From assembly GCA_011042035.1 (NCBI GenBank), contig DQZA01000223.1:1-13629 (forward strand): a DNA stretch of 13,629 bases, written 5' to 3'. Within the stretch, counting starts at the first letter, position 1. The number at the start of each line of letters is the position of its first letter. Positions 5,999 to 13,629 of the stretch are shown here, piece by piece. A program made the position numbers and the translations under genes. This DNA comes from Desulfobacteraceae bacterium. Lineage in GTDB: Bacteria; Desulfobacterota; DSM-4660; Desulfatiglandales; Desulfatiglandaceae. The notes under the pieces are model-generated. The model was given only the letters and a program-made list of their open reading frames with translations. It was not told the DNA's origin and did no database searches.

Positions 5999-7915
5999 AT
6001 GAATTATTTGTTTACACCCTTTCGGATTAAGGACCTTGAAATTCCCAACCGGATTGTAATGCCTGGCCTCGCCTCCTTCTTAATAGAAGACGACGGATCT
6101 ATCACCGATAAGACCATAGAGCATTACCGCCTACGGGCTGCCGGTGGTCCCGGGATGGTAATTGTTGAGGCCTGTGCTGTGTCTCGTGAGGGTGTGGTGT
6201 CCCCCCATCAGGCCAGGATTTATGATGACCGCTTTATCGAGGGGCTAGCTAGAATAGCTGAAGTGATGAGGGCAGAAGGAGCAGTTCCTGCAGTACAAAT
6301 CCACCATGGCGGCAGGCAAACCTCCTCCAAGGTCATCAAACAAAAACCCCTTGCGCCCTCTCCCCTTCCCTGCCCCACTATTCGGGGTGAGGTTGAGCCC
6401 TTAACAGTGGAAAAGATCCAGGAACTTGTCCTTAAATTTGCTGATGCCGCGGAAAGGGCGGTTCAGGCTGGCTTTGACCTGATAGAGATTCACGGAGCGC
6501 ACGGGTATCTAATAAATCAGTTTCTCTCACGCTTTTCTAATATACGGGAGGACGGATATGGAGGTGACGTAAAAGGCAGGGCTCGGTTTGCCATAGAAAT
6601 TATAAGGGAAATCAGAAAAAGGATTGGGCCCGACTTTCCACTATCTTTCAAAATTAGTGCCCAGGAGTTTGTGCCAAACGGGCTCACAGTGCAAGAAAGT
6701 ATCAAGATCCTTAAGCTATTGGCGCAAGAAGGGATTGATGTGGTTCAGGTTTCGGCGGGCAATGATGCAACGCCCGAGTGGATAGCCCAACCTATGTTTA
6801 TGAAAAAGGCATGCCTGGCAGGCTCTGCTGGCGCTATCAAGAAGGCCCTCAATATTCCTGTAATGGCCGTGGGAAGGATAAACGACCCCCTTGTGGCTGA
6901 GGAGATCCTTGAGGAGGGAAAAGCGGATTTGGTGTGCATGGGGAGGGGACTTCTCGCGGATCCCGAGTTACCTAAAAAGGCCAAGGAGGGAAGGCTGGAA
7001 GATATCAGAACCTGTATCGCATGTAATACCTGCATGGAGTCAATATTCAGGCGAGGTAGAGTGGAATGTCTCGTAAATCCTGTTCTTGGCCGGGAAAAAG
7101 AACTTGTAATAGAACCTGCCAAAGAAAAAAAGAAGGTCATGGTGGTAGGTGGGGGCCCGGGAGGGCTTAATGTGGCATGGGTTGCAGCACGCCGGGGCCA
7201 CGAGGTGCATCTTTACGAAAAACAACAGACCCTGGGCGGTCAGCTAGTCCTGGGCAGTATCACTGGATACAAGAAGGAATTACTAAGCCTGATAGAATTT
7301 CAAAAACGTCAGATCAAGAGATTTGGGGTAAAGCTTCACCTTGGAGAAGAAGTAACCGCCGAGGTGATTGACAGAGAGAAGCCTGACCTTGTCATACTAG
7401 CCACTGGTTCGTCCCCTGCTGTCCCACCAGTAGAAGGGATCGACAAACCCATTGTTGCACTATACCCAGAGGCCCTTAATACCGAAAACTTCAAGAAACT
7501 CAAGGTTGTCATTGTGGGGGGAGGAGCCACTGGGAGTGAGGTGGCTCTTCACCTAACTGACAACGCATGCCAGGTAACTATCGTAGAAATGCTTCCTAAA
7601 GTTGGAAAGCAGCTCGAGAGTATGACTCGAAAAGTTTTGCTCAAAAGACTCAAATCCCGCGGCGTACAGATGCTTACAGAGACAAGGGTAAAGCGGGTGG
7701 AAGACAATGGTGTGGTTGTTGTCGATAAAGAAGAAAATGAAATGTTTCTTGAAGCGGATCGGGTTATAATAGCTATAGGAACCAGGCCTGACAACACGCT
7801 ATATGAACAAATAAAATCGAAGGGTTATGAAATCCACAGGATTGGTGATTGCCTAGAACCGCGAAGTGCCAAAGCAGCAATCTATGAAGGGGCGGTACTG
7901 GGCCGCTCCATTTGA
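5999..7915 (+). CDS. NADH:flavin oxidoreductase, 2,4-dienoyl-CoA/enoate reductase type
   Basis: A 638-residue FMN, FAD and [4Fe-4S] enzyme. Residues 1-330 are an old-yellow-enzyme barrel with QIHHGGRQ (H102, H103) and HGAHGYLINQFLS (H165, H168, Y170), followed by N.REDGYGG. Cluster ligands are C339, C342, C345 and C357. The CxxCxxC spacing is, from memory, that of trimethylamine dehydrogenase rather than the CxxCxxxC of E. coli FadH. The C-terminal half has an FAD-binding GGGPGG (384-389), an NAD(P)H-binding GGGATG (507-512) and a final FAD-contact IGDC motif. Electrons would pass from NAD(P)H through FAD and the cluster to FMN, reducing a C=C bond of an enoyl-type substrate. The substrate cannot be read from sequence; dienoyl-CoA, 2-enoate and steroid-type substrates all occur in this family. 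It is a single-gene unit with its own promoter. Confidence 0.92.
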   Translation: MNYLFTPFRIKDLEIPNRIVMPGLASFLIEDDGSITDKTIEHYRLRAAGGPGMVIVEACAVSREGVVSPHQARIYDDRFIEGLARIAEVMRAEGAVPAVQIHHGGRQTSSKVIKQKPLAPSPLPCPTIRGEVEPLTVEKIQELVLKFADAAERAVQAGFDLIEIHGAHGYLINQFLSRFSNIREDGYGGDVKGRARFAIEIIREIRKRIGPDFPLSFKISAQEFVPNGLTVQESIKILKLLAQEGIDVVQVSAGNDATPEWIAQPMFMKKACLAGSAGAIKKALNIPVMAVGRINDPLVAEEILEEGKADLVCMGRGLLADPELPKKAKEGRLEDIRTCIACNTCMESIFRRGRVECLVNPVLGREKELVIEPAKEKKKVMVVGGGPGGLNVAWVAARRGHEVHLYEKQQTLGGQLVLGSITGYKKELLSLIEFQKRQIKRFGVKLHLGEEVTAEVIDREKPDLVILATGSSPAVPPVEGIDKPIVALYPEALNTENFKKLKVVIVGGGATGSEVALHLTDNACQVTIVEMLPKVGKQLESMTRKVLLKRLKSRGVQMLTETRVKRVEDNGVVVVDKEENEMFLEADRVIIAIGTRPDNTLYEQIKSKGYEIHRIGDCLEPRSAKAAIYEGAVLGRSI

Positions 7916-7979
7916 GGTTCGCCCGCCGCTCAAAAGCCAACGGCAACCAGCCCAGTCTAAGGTTCGAAGCGGCCCAGTA
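7896..7979. terminator. 12-bp inverted repeat across convergent gene ends
   Basis: TACTGGGCCGCT (7896-7907) is matched exactly by its reverse complement at 7968-7979, with 60 bases between. Each arm lies in the last codons of one of two convergent genes, encoding a (V/I)LGR stretch in both. RNA from either strand could fold the same 12-bp stem. No T-tract follows either arm. The intervening 41 non-coding bases hold nothing else I recognise. Confidence 0.3.
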
Positions 7980-8403
7980 TTTCTTGGTACGCCTCATTGA
8001 TTTCCTTGAACCGTCTTTCAGCAAGGGCCCGGAATTCCTCACCCAAGTGGCTTACCTTGTCGGGATGATATTTTGCTGCCAACTCTCGGTAAGCCTTTTT
8101 CACGTCATTTGCAGACGCGCCTCTTCTCAGGCCAAGCACCTCATAAGGATCCTTTAGTGGCCCGGTGTGATTCCCTGCTGAGCGTTGTTCCTGCCCTCGC
8201 CACTGCTCTTGCTCAAATGCCTGTCTCCCCTGAAATGTCCCCTCTTCAGCCTGTCTTTTCAGTTTATAGCTCCGAAGAAACCAGTACAACAGCCCCAGGA
8301 GTACTATGTCATCGATCCATCCCCAGCCCACGAAAAAATCGGGGAAAAGGTCATATGGACATAGCGCATAAAGGACTGCCAATATAATAAAGATCAAACG
8401 CAT
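7957..8403 (-). CDS. Membrane-anchored DUF1232 plus J-domain protein
   Basis: A 148-residue protein with two parts. Residues 1-43 are hydrophobic and contain CPYDLFPDFFVGWGWIDDIV, the DUF1232 (YkvA-like) signature of P-D-L-P-D then DD. Residues 44-83 are a polar Gln/Glu-rich linker. Residues 85-146 form a J domain: DPYEVLGL at the start, the Hsp70-stimulating HPD at 113-115 (KYHPDK), and FKEINEAYQEIL in the last helix. It would recruit DnaK to the membrane; its client is unknown. No Gly/Phe region, zinc finger or substrate-binding domain is present, so it is not DnaJ itself. The ATG at 8403 lies 21 bases after rfbD ends and lacks a strong ribosome binding site, so coupled translation is plausible. 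Confidence 0.88.
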   Translation of the reverse strand: MRLIFIILAVLYALCPYDLFPDFFVGWGWIDDIVLLGLLYWFLRSYKLKRQAEEGTFQGRQAFEQEQWRGQEQRSAGNHTGPLKDPYEVLGLRRGASANDVKKAYRELAAKYHPDKVSHLGEEFRALAERRFKEINEAYQEILGRFEP

Positions 8404-8424
8404 AGTAAAAGCACATCCAAAGAA

Positions 8425-9306
8425 TTATTCCTCCCTTGCCTCCTTGACAAGTTCAGGCCCATACTTTTCAAGGAATAGGTGCAAATCTTCTTTCCAAGGG
8501 CGCATGATATTCAGTCCCTGCTCCTTGAGCTTTCGGTTCTCTAAAACACAATTGACGGGTCTCTTTGCGGGCCTTTTTTGGTCTTTCAATAACGAACGCT
8601 CCAGCTTCACCTTGAGCTTAAGCTTTTCAATGATTTGCCGCGCCCAGTCATAAGGCGTGCAATACTCCTCGGAAGTAACATGGTAGGTGCCTCTGGCATC
8701 ATTTTCAATAAGCTTTTTGATCTGAAGCGCCAGGCGGTATGTCCATGTCGGGGATCCATATTGATCACTCACTACCTGGATTTTCTTTATATCTTTCCGG
8801 ACAGTCTGCGAAATAATCGATTTCACAAAGTTCTTACCATTCAAACCGTACAGCCACCCTGTCCTTACTAGAATATAGTTAGGTGAGTTATCCCGCACCG
8901 CCACTTCACTTTCCACCTTATAACGCCCATAAACAGACAAAGGGCGTGGGGGGTCGTCTTCGAAATATGGTTGAGGCATGGCCTTCCGGCCGTCAAACAC
9001 ATAGTCACTAGAGATATGTAGGAATTTGGCATGAAACCGCGCGCAACCCTGGGCAAGATTCCTGGGGCCTTCGACACTAACCTTTCTCATCCATGGCTCG
9101 TCAGCCTCGCATGCGTCCACATCCGTAAACGCTGCACAATTTATTACGACGTCCGCCTTTACCCTGTCCAGTGTATCGATGACTGCGTCCCATCTGACTA
9201 TGTCCAGTTCTTTTCTCGATGGAGCAACTATTTCGTTATCTTTTTCAAGCACCAGTTTACAATCACTCCCAAGCATTCCACTACTGCCCAGCAACAGTAT
9301 CTTCAT
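8425..9306 (-). CDS. rfbD: dTDP-4-dehydrorhamnose reductase (RmlD-like)
   Basis: A 293-residue extended short-chain dehydrogenase/reductase. The nucleotide-binding GSSGMLG is at 7-13. It also has the RmlD runs VINCAAFTDVDACE (54-67) and HISSDYVFDG (97-106), the catalytic YGRYK (Y126, K130), VRTGWLYG and QYGSPTWT. RmlD reduces dTDP-4-keto-L-rhamnose to dTDP-L-rhamnose for surface polysaccharides. No rmlA, rmlB or rmlC is nearby, so the exact sugar nucleotide is less certain; the related MAT2B-like and spore-coat reductases look alike. The start ATG is supported by AAGGAGG (9323-9317) with a slightly long 10-base spacer. It is the first gene of a two-gene unit with the DUF1232-J protein. Confidence 0.88.
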   Translation of the reverse strand: MKILLLGSSGMLGSDCKLVLEKDNEIVAPSRKELDIVRWDAVIDTLDRVKADVVINCAAFTDVDACEADEPWMRKVSVEGPRNLAQGCARFHAKFLHISSDYVFDGRKAMPQPYFEDDPPRPLSVYGRYKVESEVAVRDNSPNYILVRTGWLYGLNGKNFVKSIISQTVRKDIKKIQVVSDQYGSPTWTYRLALQIKKLIENDARGTYHVTSEEYCTPYDWARQIIEKLKLKVKLERSLLKDQKRPAKRPVNCVLENRKLKEQGLNIMRPWKEDLHLFLEKYGPELVKEAREE

Positions 9307-9657
9307 CAGAACAAGTCCTCCTTCCTCTTGAATCGCTTTAACCGGCAGCCACTCAAATGCCCGTGCCTACAAATTCAAAATTCCTCGAACGTGGTCCAGG
9401 AATGCTGGATTGAACCATCTCACTCAAATAAACGCTATTTTTTAATCTTGGTTATATAGCATATTTTCTTGAATATTTTAAGAAAAATCGTCTGAAAGGC
9501 GCTGCGCCATTTTCCTCTTTCTTTTATCCTTTTCCTTCTGATTATTCACAATCATACACCTCATCGGCCAATAGCGAGCTAAGAGTATCTCATCTATAAC
9601 AATAGCCTTGCTATTAGAGGGTATTTTTCGTAGCTTTGGAAACCTACGGAGGTTGCA
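9307..9657. other. Divergent intergenic region between rfbD and the TRAP operon
   Basis: No gene is supported here. The middle (9430-9490) is strongly AT-rich and includes TTTTCTT (9464-9470) paired with AAGAAAA (9480-9486). Other small structures are ATTCCT (9380-9385) with AGGAAT (9398-9403), GGCGC (9498-9502) with GCGCC (9504-9508), and AATAGC (9601-9606) with GCTATT (9610-9615). CGTAG (9629-9633) pairs with CTACG (9644-9648), abutting the TatT ribosome binding site GGAGG (9648-9652). I could not find a convincing promoter on either strand, although both neighbouring operons should start here. Confidence 0.5.
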
Positions 9658-10542
9658 ATGGCCAAAGCATCCCAACAAAACCCTCTTCCTTATTTCATCA
9701 GGATCACGGTTTTCCTCCTTATAATTGCGGTTACCCTTAGCAGTTCTTGTGTGAAACTGGCGCTCCGTTTTTCCCAATCAATTTTCGATGATTTTTCGCA
9801 ATCATTTCTTCAGGAGTGCGATCCTCAGCTAGCCAGAGAGGCCCTACCCGGCCAACTTAAGCTTGCAGAGGCCCTTTTACAAGAAGCCCCAGGTAATAAG
9901 AAAATCCTCGCTTCCCTTTGTACTGGATACACAGGCTATGCGTTGCTATTCGTTGAGGAAGGCCAACCTGCGAGGGCGTCAAACCTTTATCTTCGTGGGC
10001 TACAATATGGTTTGAAGAGCCTGGGGGTAGCACAAAGTATGATCAAAGGGGGTAAGATTAATGAATTTTTAGAAAGATTGAGCCACAATGATTTATCTGC
10101 TATTTTTTGGACCACAGTGGCGTGGCTTAGGTGGATAAGCCTAAACCTTGACAAACCCTCTGCCCTCGCGCAAATGCCACTTGCGGTAACAGCTTTGAAA
10201 TACGTCATGAACACGGACCCCAATTACTTTTACGGAGTAGCGTACGCGATCATGGGCTGTGTTCTGGTGTCCCAAGGGTCAAGCCTGGGCGCTGATTTGT
10301 CCACAGCCAGGGAATACTTTGAAAAGGCCCTGCAAATAAGTAAGAAAAGATTGTTTCTTGTTCAATTTCTCTACGCTCGGTACTATGCTGTTGCAAAACA
10401 AGACAGAGATCTCTTCCGCAGCTTGCTGGAGCAGGTTGTAAATGGATCACCGAGTACTATAAAAGAGGTCTGCTTGGTGAACCAGGTTATGAAACAAAGA
10501 GCTAAGGTTCTTTTGGAGAGCATGGATGAGTTCTTCGTTTAG
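9658..10542 (+). CDS. TRAP transporter T-component (TatT family) lipoprotein
   Basis: A 294-residue exported protein. Residues 12-30 are a hydrophobic signal segment leading to C31 in TLSSSC, a plausible though not ideal lipobox (Leu at -4). The mature part is helical with TPR-like repeats, for example the ALLFVEEGQPARASNLYLRG and TAREYFEKALQIS regions. The family identification rests on this pattern plus the gene order. TatT proteins, studied in Treponema pallidum, trimerise through TPR-like folds and bind the DctP-type protein. They are thought to help supply ligand, possibly hydrophobic, to the transporter. GGAGG lies five bases before the ATG. The gene overlaps the next one by 17 bp, so the two are probably translated together. 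Confidence 0.85.
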   Translation: MAKASQQNPLPYFIRITVFLLIIAVTLSSSCVKLALRFSQSIFDDFSQSFLQECDPQLAREALPGQLKLAEALLQEAPGNKKILASLCTGYTGYALLFVEEGQPARASNLYLRGLQYGLKSLGVAQSMIKGGKINEFLERLSHNDLSAIFWTTVAWLRWISLNLDKPSALAQMPLAVTALKYVMNTDPNYFYGVAYAIMGCVLVSQGSSLGADLSTAREYFEKALQISKKRLFLVQFLYARYYAVAKQDRDLFRSLLEQVVNGSPSTIKEVCLVNQVMKQRAKVLLESMDEFFV

Positions 10543-11587
10543 AAATGATTCTAGCTTAGCTGCAATGGCTCGTTTTCCCCTGCTAATCGCGGAATTTTTC
10601 CTCATTTTTTCCTTATGCCCCGGCCTAGACCTAGAGACCAGCGCTAAACAACCTCCCAGATACGTTATCAAATTTGCCACAGTAGCCCCTGAGGGTTCCA
10701 CCTGGATGAAGCAAATGCGTACAATCACGCAAGCAATAGAGGATGAGACTAACGGAAGAGTCATTTTTAGGATATATGCGGGAGGAGTTGCGGGGGATGA
10801 GTTAGAAATTCTCAAAAAAATCAGGATGGGGCAACTTCAATGTGCGGCTTTCTCAGGGGTCGGCTTTGGGAAAATTCTGCCGGAGGTTCGGGTCCTTGAT
10901 CTGCCTTTCTTATTCAGATCTTACGAGGAAGTGGATCGAGCCCTAAGGCGGCTCAAGCCCTATTTTTCTCAGCATTTCAGGGAAAAGGGATTTATTTTAC
11001 TTAACTGGGCCGAGGTGGGAAATGTTTACGTGTTTTCGAAAAGACCCATCAGAGTGGTAGGAGATTTTCGAAAAAGTAAGGCATGGTCCTGGGCAGGGGA
11101 CCCCATAGCAAAAGAGACCTTTTCGGCCCTCGGTGTTACTCCTATAACCCTTCCAGTAACCGATGTTACCACTGCGCTGAGTACAGGGTTGGTTGACACG
11201 GTCTACGCACCTCCCTTGGGCTTGCTGGCCCTTCAGTGGCATCCCTATGTGAAGTACATGAACGCCTTGCCATTCGCCCATTCTACTGGAGCCCTTTTGC
11301 TTTCTTCCCGTACGTGGGAAAAGCTCCCGCAAGAACTGGGGAAATTTATTTCATCTGAATTCGAAAAAAGCATGAGCACCATGACCTCACAATTGAGGCA
11401 GCAAAATGAAGAAGCTATAGACGTCCTCAAGAACCACGGTATCACAATAATTCCTGAGCCTACGGGACAAGCACTTCAGAAATTTGATGCGATTCACCGA
11501 AGAGTGGCTTCTGCGCTCTCGGGAAAAATATATTCTTACTCCCTTCTCAAGCAGCTTTACGGAATCTTGGGAAGAAATACTAGATGA
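10526..11587 (+). CDS. dctP: TRAP transporter substrate-binding protein, DctP family
   Basis: A 353-residue periplasmic ligand receptor. Residues 17-31 are the hydrophobic core of a signal peptide. The mature protein begins near 40 with the DctP-type strand YVIKFATVAPEGSTWMKQM. It keeps the family runs GGVAGDELEILKKIRMGQLQ (86-105), VLDLPFLF (123-130), ALGVTPITLPVTDV and ALSTGLVDTVYAPP. Where most DctP proteins have a KIRV-type strand with the ligand-gripping arginine, this one reads KAWSWAGDP (W187, W189). The start ATG at 10526 has GGAG seven bases upstream, inside the end of tatT; a later ATG at 10565 has no ribosome binding site. The ligand is not known. Confidence 0.93.
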   Translation: MSSSFRNDSSLAAMARFPLLIAEFFLIFSLCPGLDLETSAKQPPRYVIKFATVAPEGSTWMKQMRTITQAIEDETNGRVIFRIYAGGVAGDELEILKKIRMGQLQCAAFSGVGFGKILPEVRVLDLPFLFRSYEEVDRALRRLKPYFSQHFREKGFILLNWAEVGNVYVFSKRPIRVVGDFRKSKAWSWAGDPIAKETFSALGVTPITLPVTDVTTALSTGLVDTVYAPPLGLLALQWHPYVKYMNALPFAHSTGALLLSSRTWEKLPQELGKFISSEFEKSMSTMTSQLRQQNEEAIDVLKNHGITIIPEPTGQALQKFDAIHRRVASALSGKIYSYSLLKQLYGILGRNTR

Positions 11588-11592
11588 TCTAA

Positions 11593-12153
11593 ATGCATTA
11601 TTTGAAGAAAATAGACTCAGCATTCGCAGCGGTGGAGAAATGGCTAATAGTAGTATTTCTTTCCACTATGATCACTTTCACTTTCATACACGTGTGTTTG
11701 AGGATATTTCTAATCAACCTGAACCTTGATCTTGCCCAAATACTGCTCAAACATCTTGACTGGTCGCAGCCCTTGGTAAGACTCCTGGTCCTATGGGTAG
11801 CATTCATCGGTGCTTCGTTGGTCACCCGAGATAATAAACATATTAGGATTGATTTACTTGGCTCTGTCCTGGACGGAGCACCGAAGAGCATTTGGAGCCT
11901 AGTTACCTCGGGGGCTTCCCTCGCAATATCATTGTTTCTGGTTAAGGCGAGCATCGGCTACCTCATTTCAGAAATAGCTTATAATGATTTGCTTTTCCTC
12001 CGCATCCCAGCGTGGATAGGCCATCTTGTAGTTCCTGGCGCGCTAATGCTCATTTCATTGCGTTTTTTTATAAGTTTGATGACGGCATTGGACAAAATTG
12101 GCAATGATGTTTTTAGACACAGCCCAACCCAACCAACTGCTACCCGTAAGTAA
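11593..12153 (+). CDS. dctQ: TRAP transporter small permease, DctQ family
   Basis: A 186-residue inner-membrane protein with four hydrophobic segments: about 17-41, 61-80, 100-121 and 135-157. Between segments 2 and 3 is the characteristic run SLVTRDNKHIRIDLLG. The polar C-terminal tail ends in SPTQPTATRK. DctQ docks beside DctM to make the sodium-driven transporter. The ATG follows the dctP stop by five bases and has no clear Shine-Dalgarno sequence, so reinitiation after dctP is the likely mode of translation. Confidence 0.9.
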   Translation: MHYLKKIDSAFAAVEKWLIVVFLSTMITFTFIHVCLRIFLINLNLDLAQILLKHLDWSQPLVRLLVLWVAFIGASLVTRDNKHIRIDLLGSVLDGAPKSIWSLVTSGASLAISLFLVKASIGYLISEIAYNDLLFLRIPAWIGHLVVPGALMLISLRFFISLMTALDKIGNDVFRHSPTQPTATRK

Positions 12154-12195
12154 TCCCCGAAGGAGGGACATTTCCCATTACCTGCTGGAATTTCT

Positions 12196-13461
12196 ATGAT
12201 AACTGCTGCACTAATATTGATTGTCATTTTATCGCTTTTGGGTCTTCCACTTTTTCTGGGACTGTTTGGCGTTGCGGCCCTTGGCCTTTATTCCAACGGG
12301 GTAAACTATCAAACCATATTCATCGAGGTATTGAGGCTTGCTGATGCCCCCCTGCTGCTTGCCATTCCTCTTTTTACTTTTGCAGGATACTTACTAGCCC
12401 ATGGTGGCACATCTAGAAGAGTGGTAAGGCTTAGTCAAGCATTCTTTGGCTGGTTACCGGGCGGACTGGCAGTAGTGGCGTTGGTTACAGCGGCTTTCTT
12501 CACTGCAATAACAGGAGCCACTGGAATCACGGTAATAGCCCTTGGAGGACTGTTGCTTCCAGCATTGATTGAAGATCATTATACAGAAGAATTCTCCCTG
12601 GGCCTTGTTACTATTTCAGGTAGTCTTGGACTTCACTTTCCTCCCAGCCTCCCGGTAATCTTATTCGGTTTTGTTTCCGGGGTTAGCATCAGGGACCTTT
12701 TCGTGGCAGGAGTGGTACCAGGGCTGCTTATCTTGGCCCTGTGTAGCGTTTTCGCAATATTGGTGGGGAAAAAATGGAAAATCTTGGTGGCTTCCAGACC
12801 CAAGGTAAGGATTCTACCTGCCCTCAAAGAAGCAGCCTGGGAGATAGCTATACCCGGGTTCGTGCTCGCGGGAATATATACAGGGATAGTAACGGCAACT
12901 GAAGCCTCGGCCTTTATGGTAGTCTACGTGTTGATAGTCAAGGTCGTGGTTTTCAAAGAGCTTAGCCTCCGAACCGAACTTGTTCCCATAATGGTAGAGA
13001 GCATGAAAATGGTAGGAGCCATAATGGTGATCCTGGCCGCCTCCCTTGCTCTAACCAATTATCTTGTGGATGCCTTTGTGCCCATGAAGTTACTTCACCT
13101 GATTCAAGGCCTTGTGAAGACGCAGCTGGGCTTCCTGATTGCATTGAATCTGTTTCTTATCCTAGTGGGGTGCATGATGGATATCTTTAGCGCCATTCTG
13201 GTTGTAGTTCCCCTTATCATGCCCTTGGCAAAACAGTTCGGTGTTCACCCGGTTCACCTGGGGGTGCTTTTTCTTGCAAACCTTGCCATAGGCTATAACA
13301 CCCCCCCAGTGGGCCTAAATCTATTCATAGCCAGTGGCCGGTTTGAGCAGCCCATTACACGAGTGTACCGTGCAGCACTGCCTTTTCTTCTGGTTCTGTT
13401 CATATCTCTTTTTCTGATCACATACTTTCCCTCAATCAGTCTGATAATGGTGAATCATTGA
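12196..13461 (+). CDS. dctM: TRAP transporter large permease, DctM family
   Basis: A 421-residue polytopic membrane protein, hydrophobic almost throughout, with about a dozen membrane segments. Family marks are IPLFTFAGYLLAHGG near residue 60, the TAITGATG hairpin (103-110), SGSLGLHFPPSLP (141-153) and GYNTPPVGLNLF (366-377) near the C-terminus. It is the ion-coupled transport subunit that moves ligand handed over by DctP. The gap after dctQ is 42 bases. It contains GAAGGAGG near 12160, too far from the ATG at 12196 to serve it, and only a weak GGAA nearer the ATG. No in-frame ATG, GTG or TTG lies closer to the stronger site. Confidence 0.93.
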   Translation: MITAALILIVILSLLGLPLFLGLFGVAALGLYSNGVNYQTIFIEVLRLADAPLLLAIPLFTFAGYLLAHGGTSRRVVRLSQAFFGWLPGGLAVVALVTAAFFTAITGATGITVIALGGLLLPALIEDHYTEEFSLGLVTISGSLGLHFPPSLPVILFGFVSGVSIRDLFVAGVVPGLLILALCSVFAILVGKKWKILVASRPKVRILPALKEAAWEIAIPGFVLAGIYTGIVTATEASAFMVVYVLIVKVVVFKELSLRTELVPIMVESMKMVGAIMVILAASLALTNYLVDAFVPMKLLHLIQGLVKTQLGFLIALNLFLILVGCMMDIFSAILVVVPLIMPLAKQFGVHPVHLGVLFLANLAIGYNTPPVGLNLFIASGRFEQPITRVYRAALPFLLVLFISLFLITYFPSISLIMVNH

Positions 13462-13629
13462 ATTGGCTAGTCTTGCATCCTGTTCATTTGAGATTATATT
13501 TAAATCGTTCAGTTTTTGTTGAAAAACCTAGCGATCAGGGGTTAGCCTTGTGAAAGATGCATTTTTGTGGTAATTGGTGCTATTAAATCAAGGCGTTCAA
13601 GCCTTGAGATAAGGTATTGAGCGAAATTA
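13462..13629 (+). other. Downstream flank of the TRAP operon
   Basis: No coding region is evident. GTTTTT (13512-13517) pairs with AAAAAC (13522-13527) around GTTG. TCAAGGC (13588-13594) pairs with GCCTTGA (13601-13607) around a 6-base loop. The second is the better stem but has no T-tract after it, so a terminator for the TRAP operon is possible but not shown. Confidence 0.3.

Noticed and set aside
6745..7140. A 131-codon open frame on the minus strand inside the flavin oxidoreductase
   Set aside because: It is wholly antisense to strongly recognisable coding sequence and matches no family pattern.
9498..9508. GGCGC-T-GCGCC hairpin followed by T-rich sequence as an intrinsic terminator
   Set aside because: The stem is 5 bp with a 1-base loop, and no gene on the plus strand ends upstream of it.
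9636..9657. A possible sigma54 promoter (GGAA...TTGCA) before the TatT gene
   Set aside because: The distance between the GG and GC elements is several bases too long, and the site overlaps the ribosome binding site.
9478..9777. A 99-codon open frame on the minus strand
   Set aside because: It is rich in Lys and Arg, overlaps the start and signal segment of the TatT gene on the other strand, and shows no domain.

Overview
The window looks like chromosomal DNA of an anaerobic or microaerophilic bacterium, most likely a Desulfobacterota (former Deltaproteobacteria) relative. This rests on the gene set: a two-gene SufC-SufB iron-sulfur system, a stand-alone MEMO-family protein, an OYE-type [4Fe-4S] flavoenzyme, and a TRAP transporter with a TatT lipoprotein. 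The lineage is an inference from family knowledge; no rRNA or other marker gene is present. I see no tRNA, rRNA, CRISPR array, transposase, phage gene or plasmid origin.

Layout. Positions 1-81 hold a cluster of GC-rich palindromes of the dispersed intergenic type. A receiver-only response regulator (262-786, +) converges on a soluble histidine kinase (800-1702, -). The kinase sits directly downstream of a MEMO/AmmeMemoRadiSam B gene (1735-2589, -). A divergent intergenic region with plausible promoters on both strands separates MEMO from a small site-2 protease (2776-3420, +). The protease converges on the sufC-sufB operon (5405 down to 3430, -), whose reading frames overlap by 25 bp. The sufC leader carries a strong hairpin. 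Upstream of it is a puzzling small-ORF pair (5552-5748, -) joined at a TAATG stop-start overlap.

A near-consensus promoter (5870-5898) drives a 638-residue 2,4-dienoyl-CoA reductase/enoate-reductase-like enzyme (5999-7915, +). It converges on a two-gene minus-strand unit: an RmlD-like reductase (8425-9306), then a membrane DUF1232-plus-J-domain protein (7957-8403). The rest is a four-gene TRAP operon on the plus strand: TatT lipoprotein, DctP, DctQ and DctM (9658-13461). The final 168 bases hold no recognisable gene.

How the parts fit. The TRAP genes form one uptake system: periplasmic DctP and lipoprotein TatT deliver a ligand to the DctQM membrane pump. SufC and SufB form a minimal Fe-S scaffold and ATPase. 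The kinase and regulator are probably cognate. Nothing in the window is an obvious wholly new system. The best leads are the MEMO-kinase gene pair, the DUF1232-J fusion, the Cys-rich tail of SufC with its leader hairpin, the split small ORF, and the Trp-containing ligand motif in DctP.
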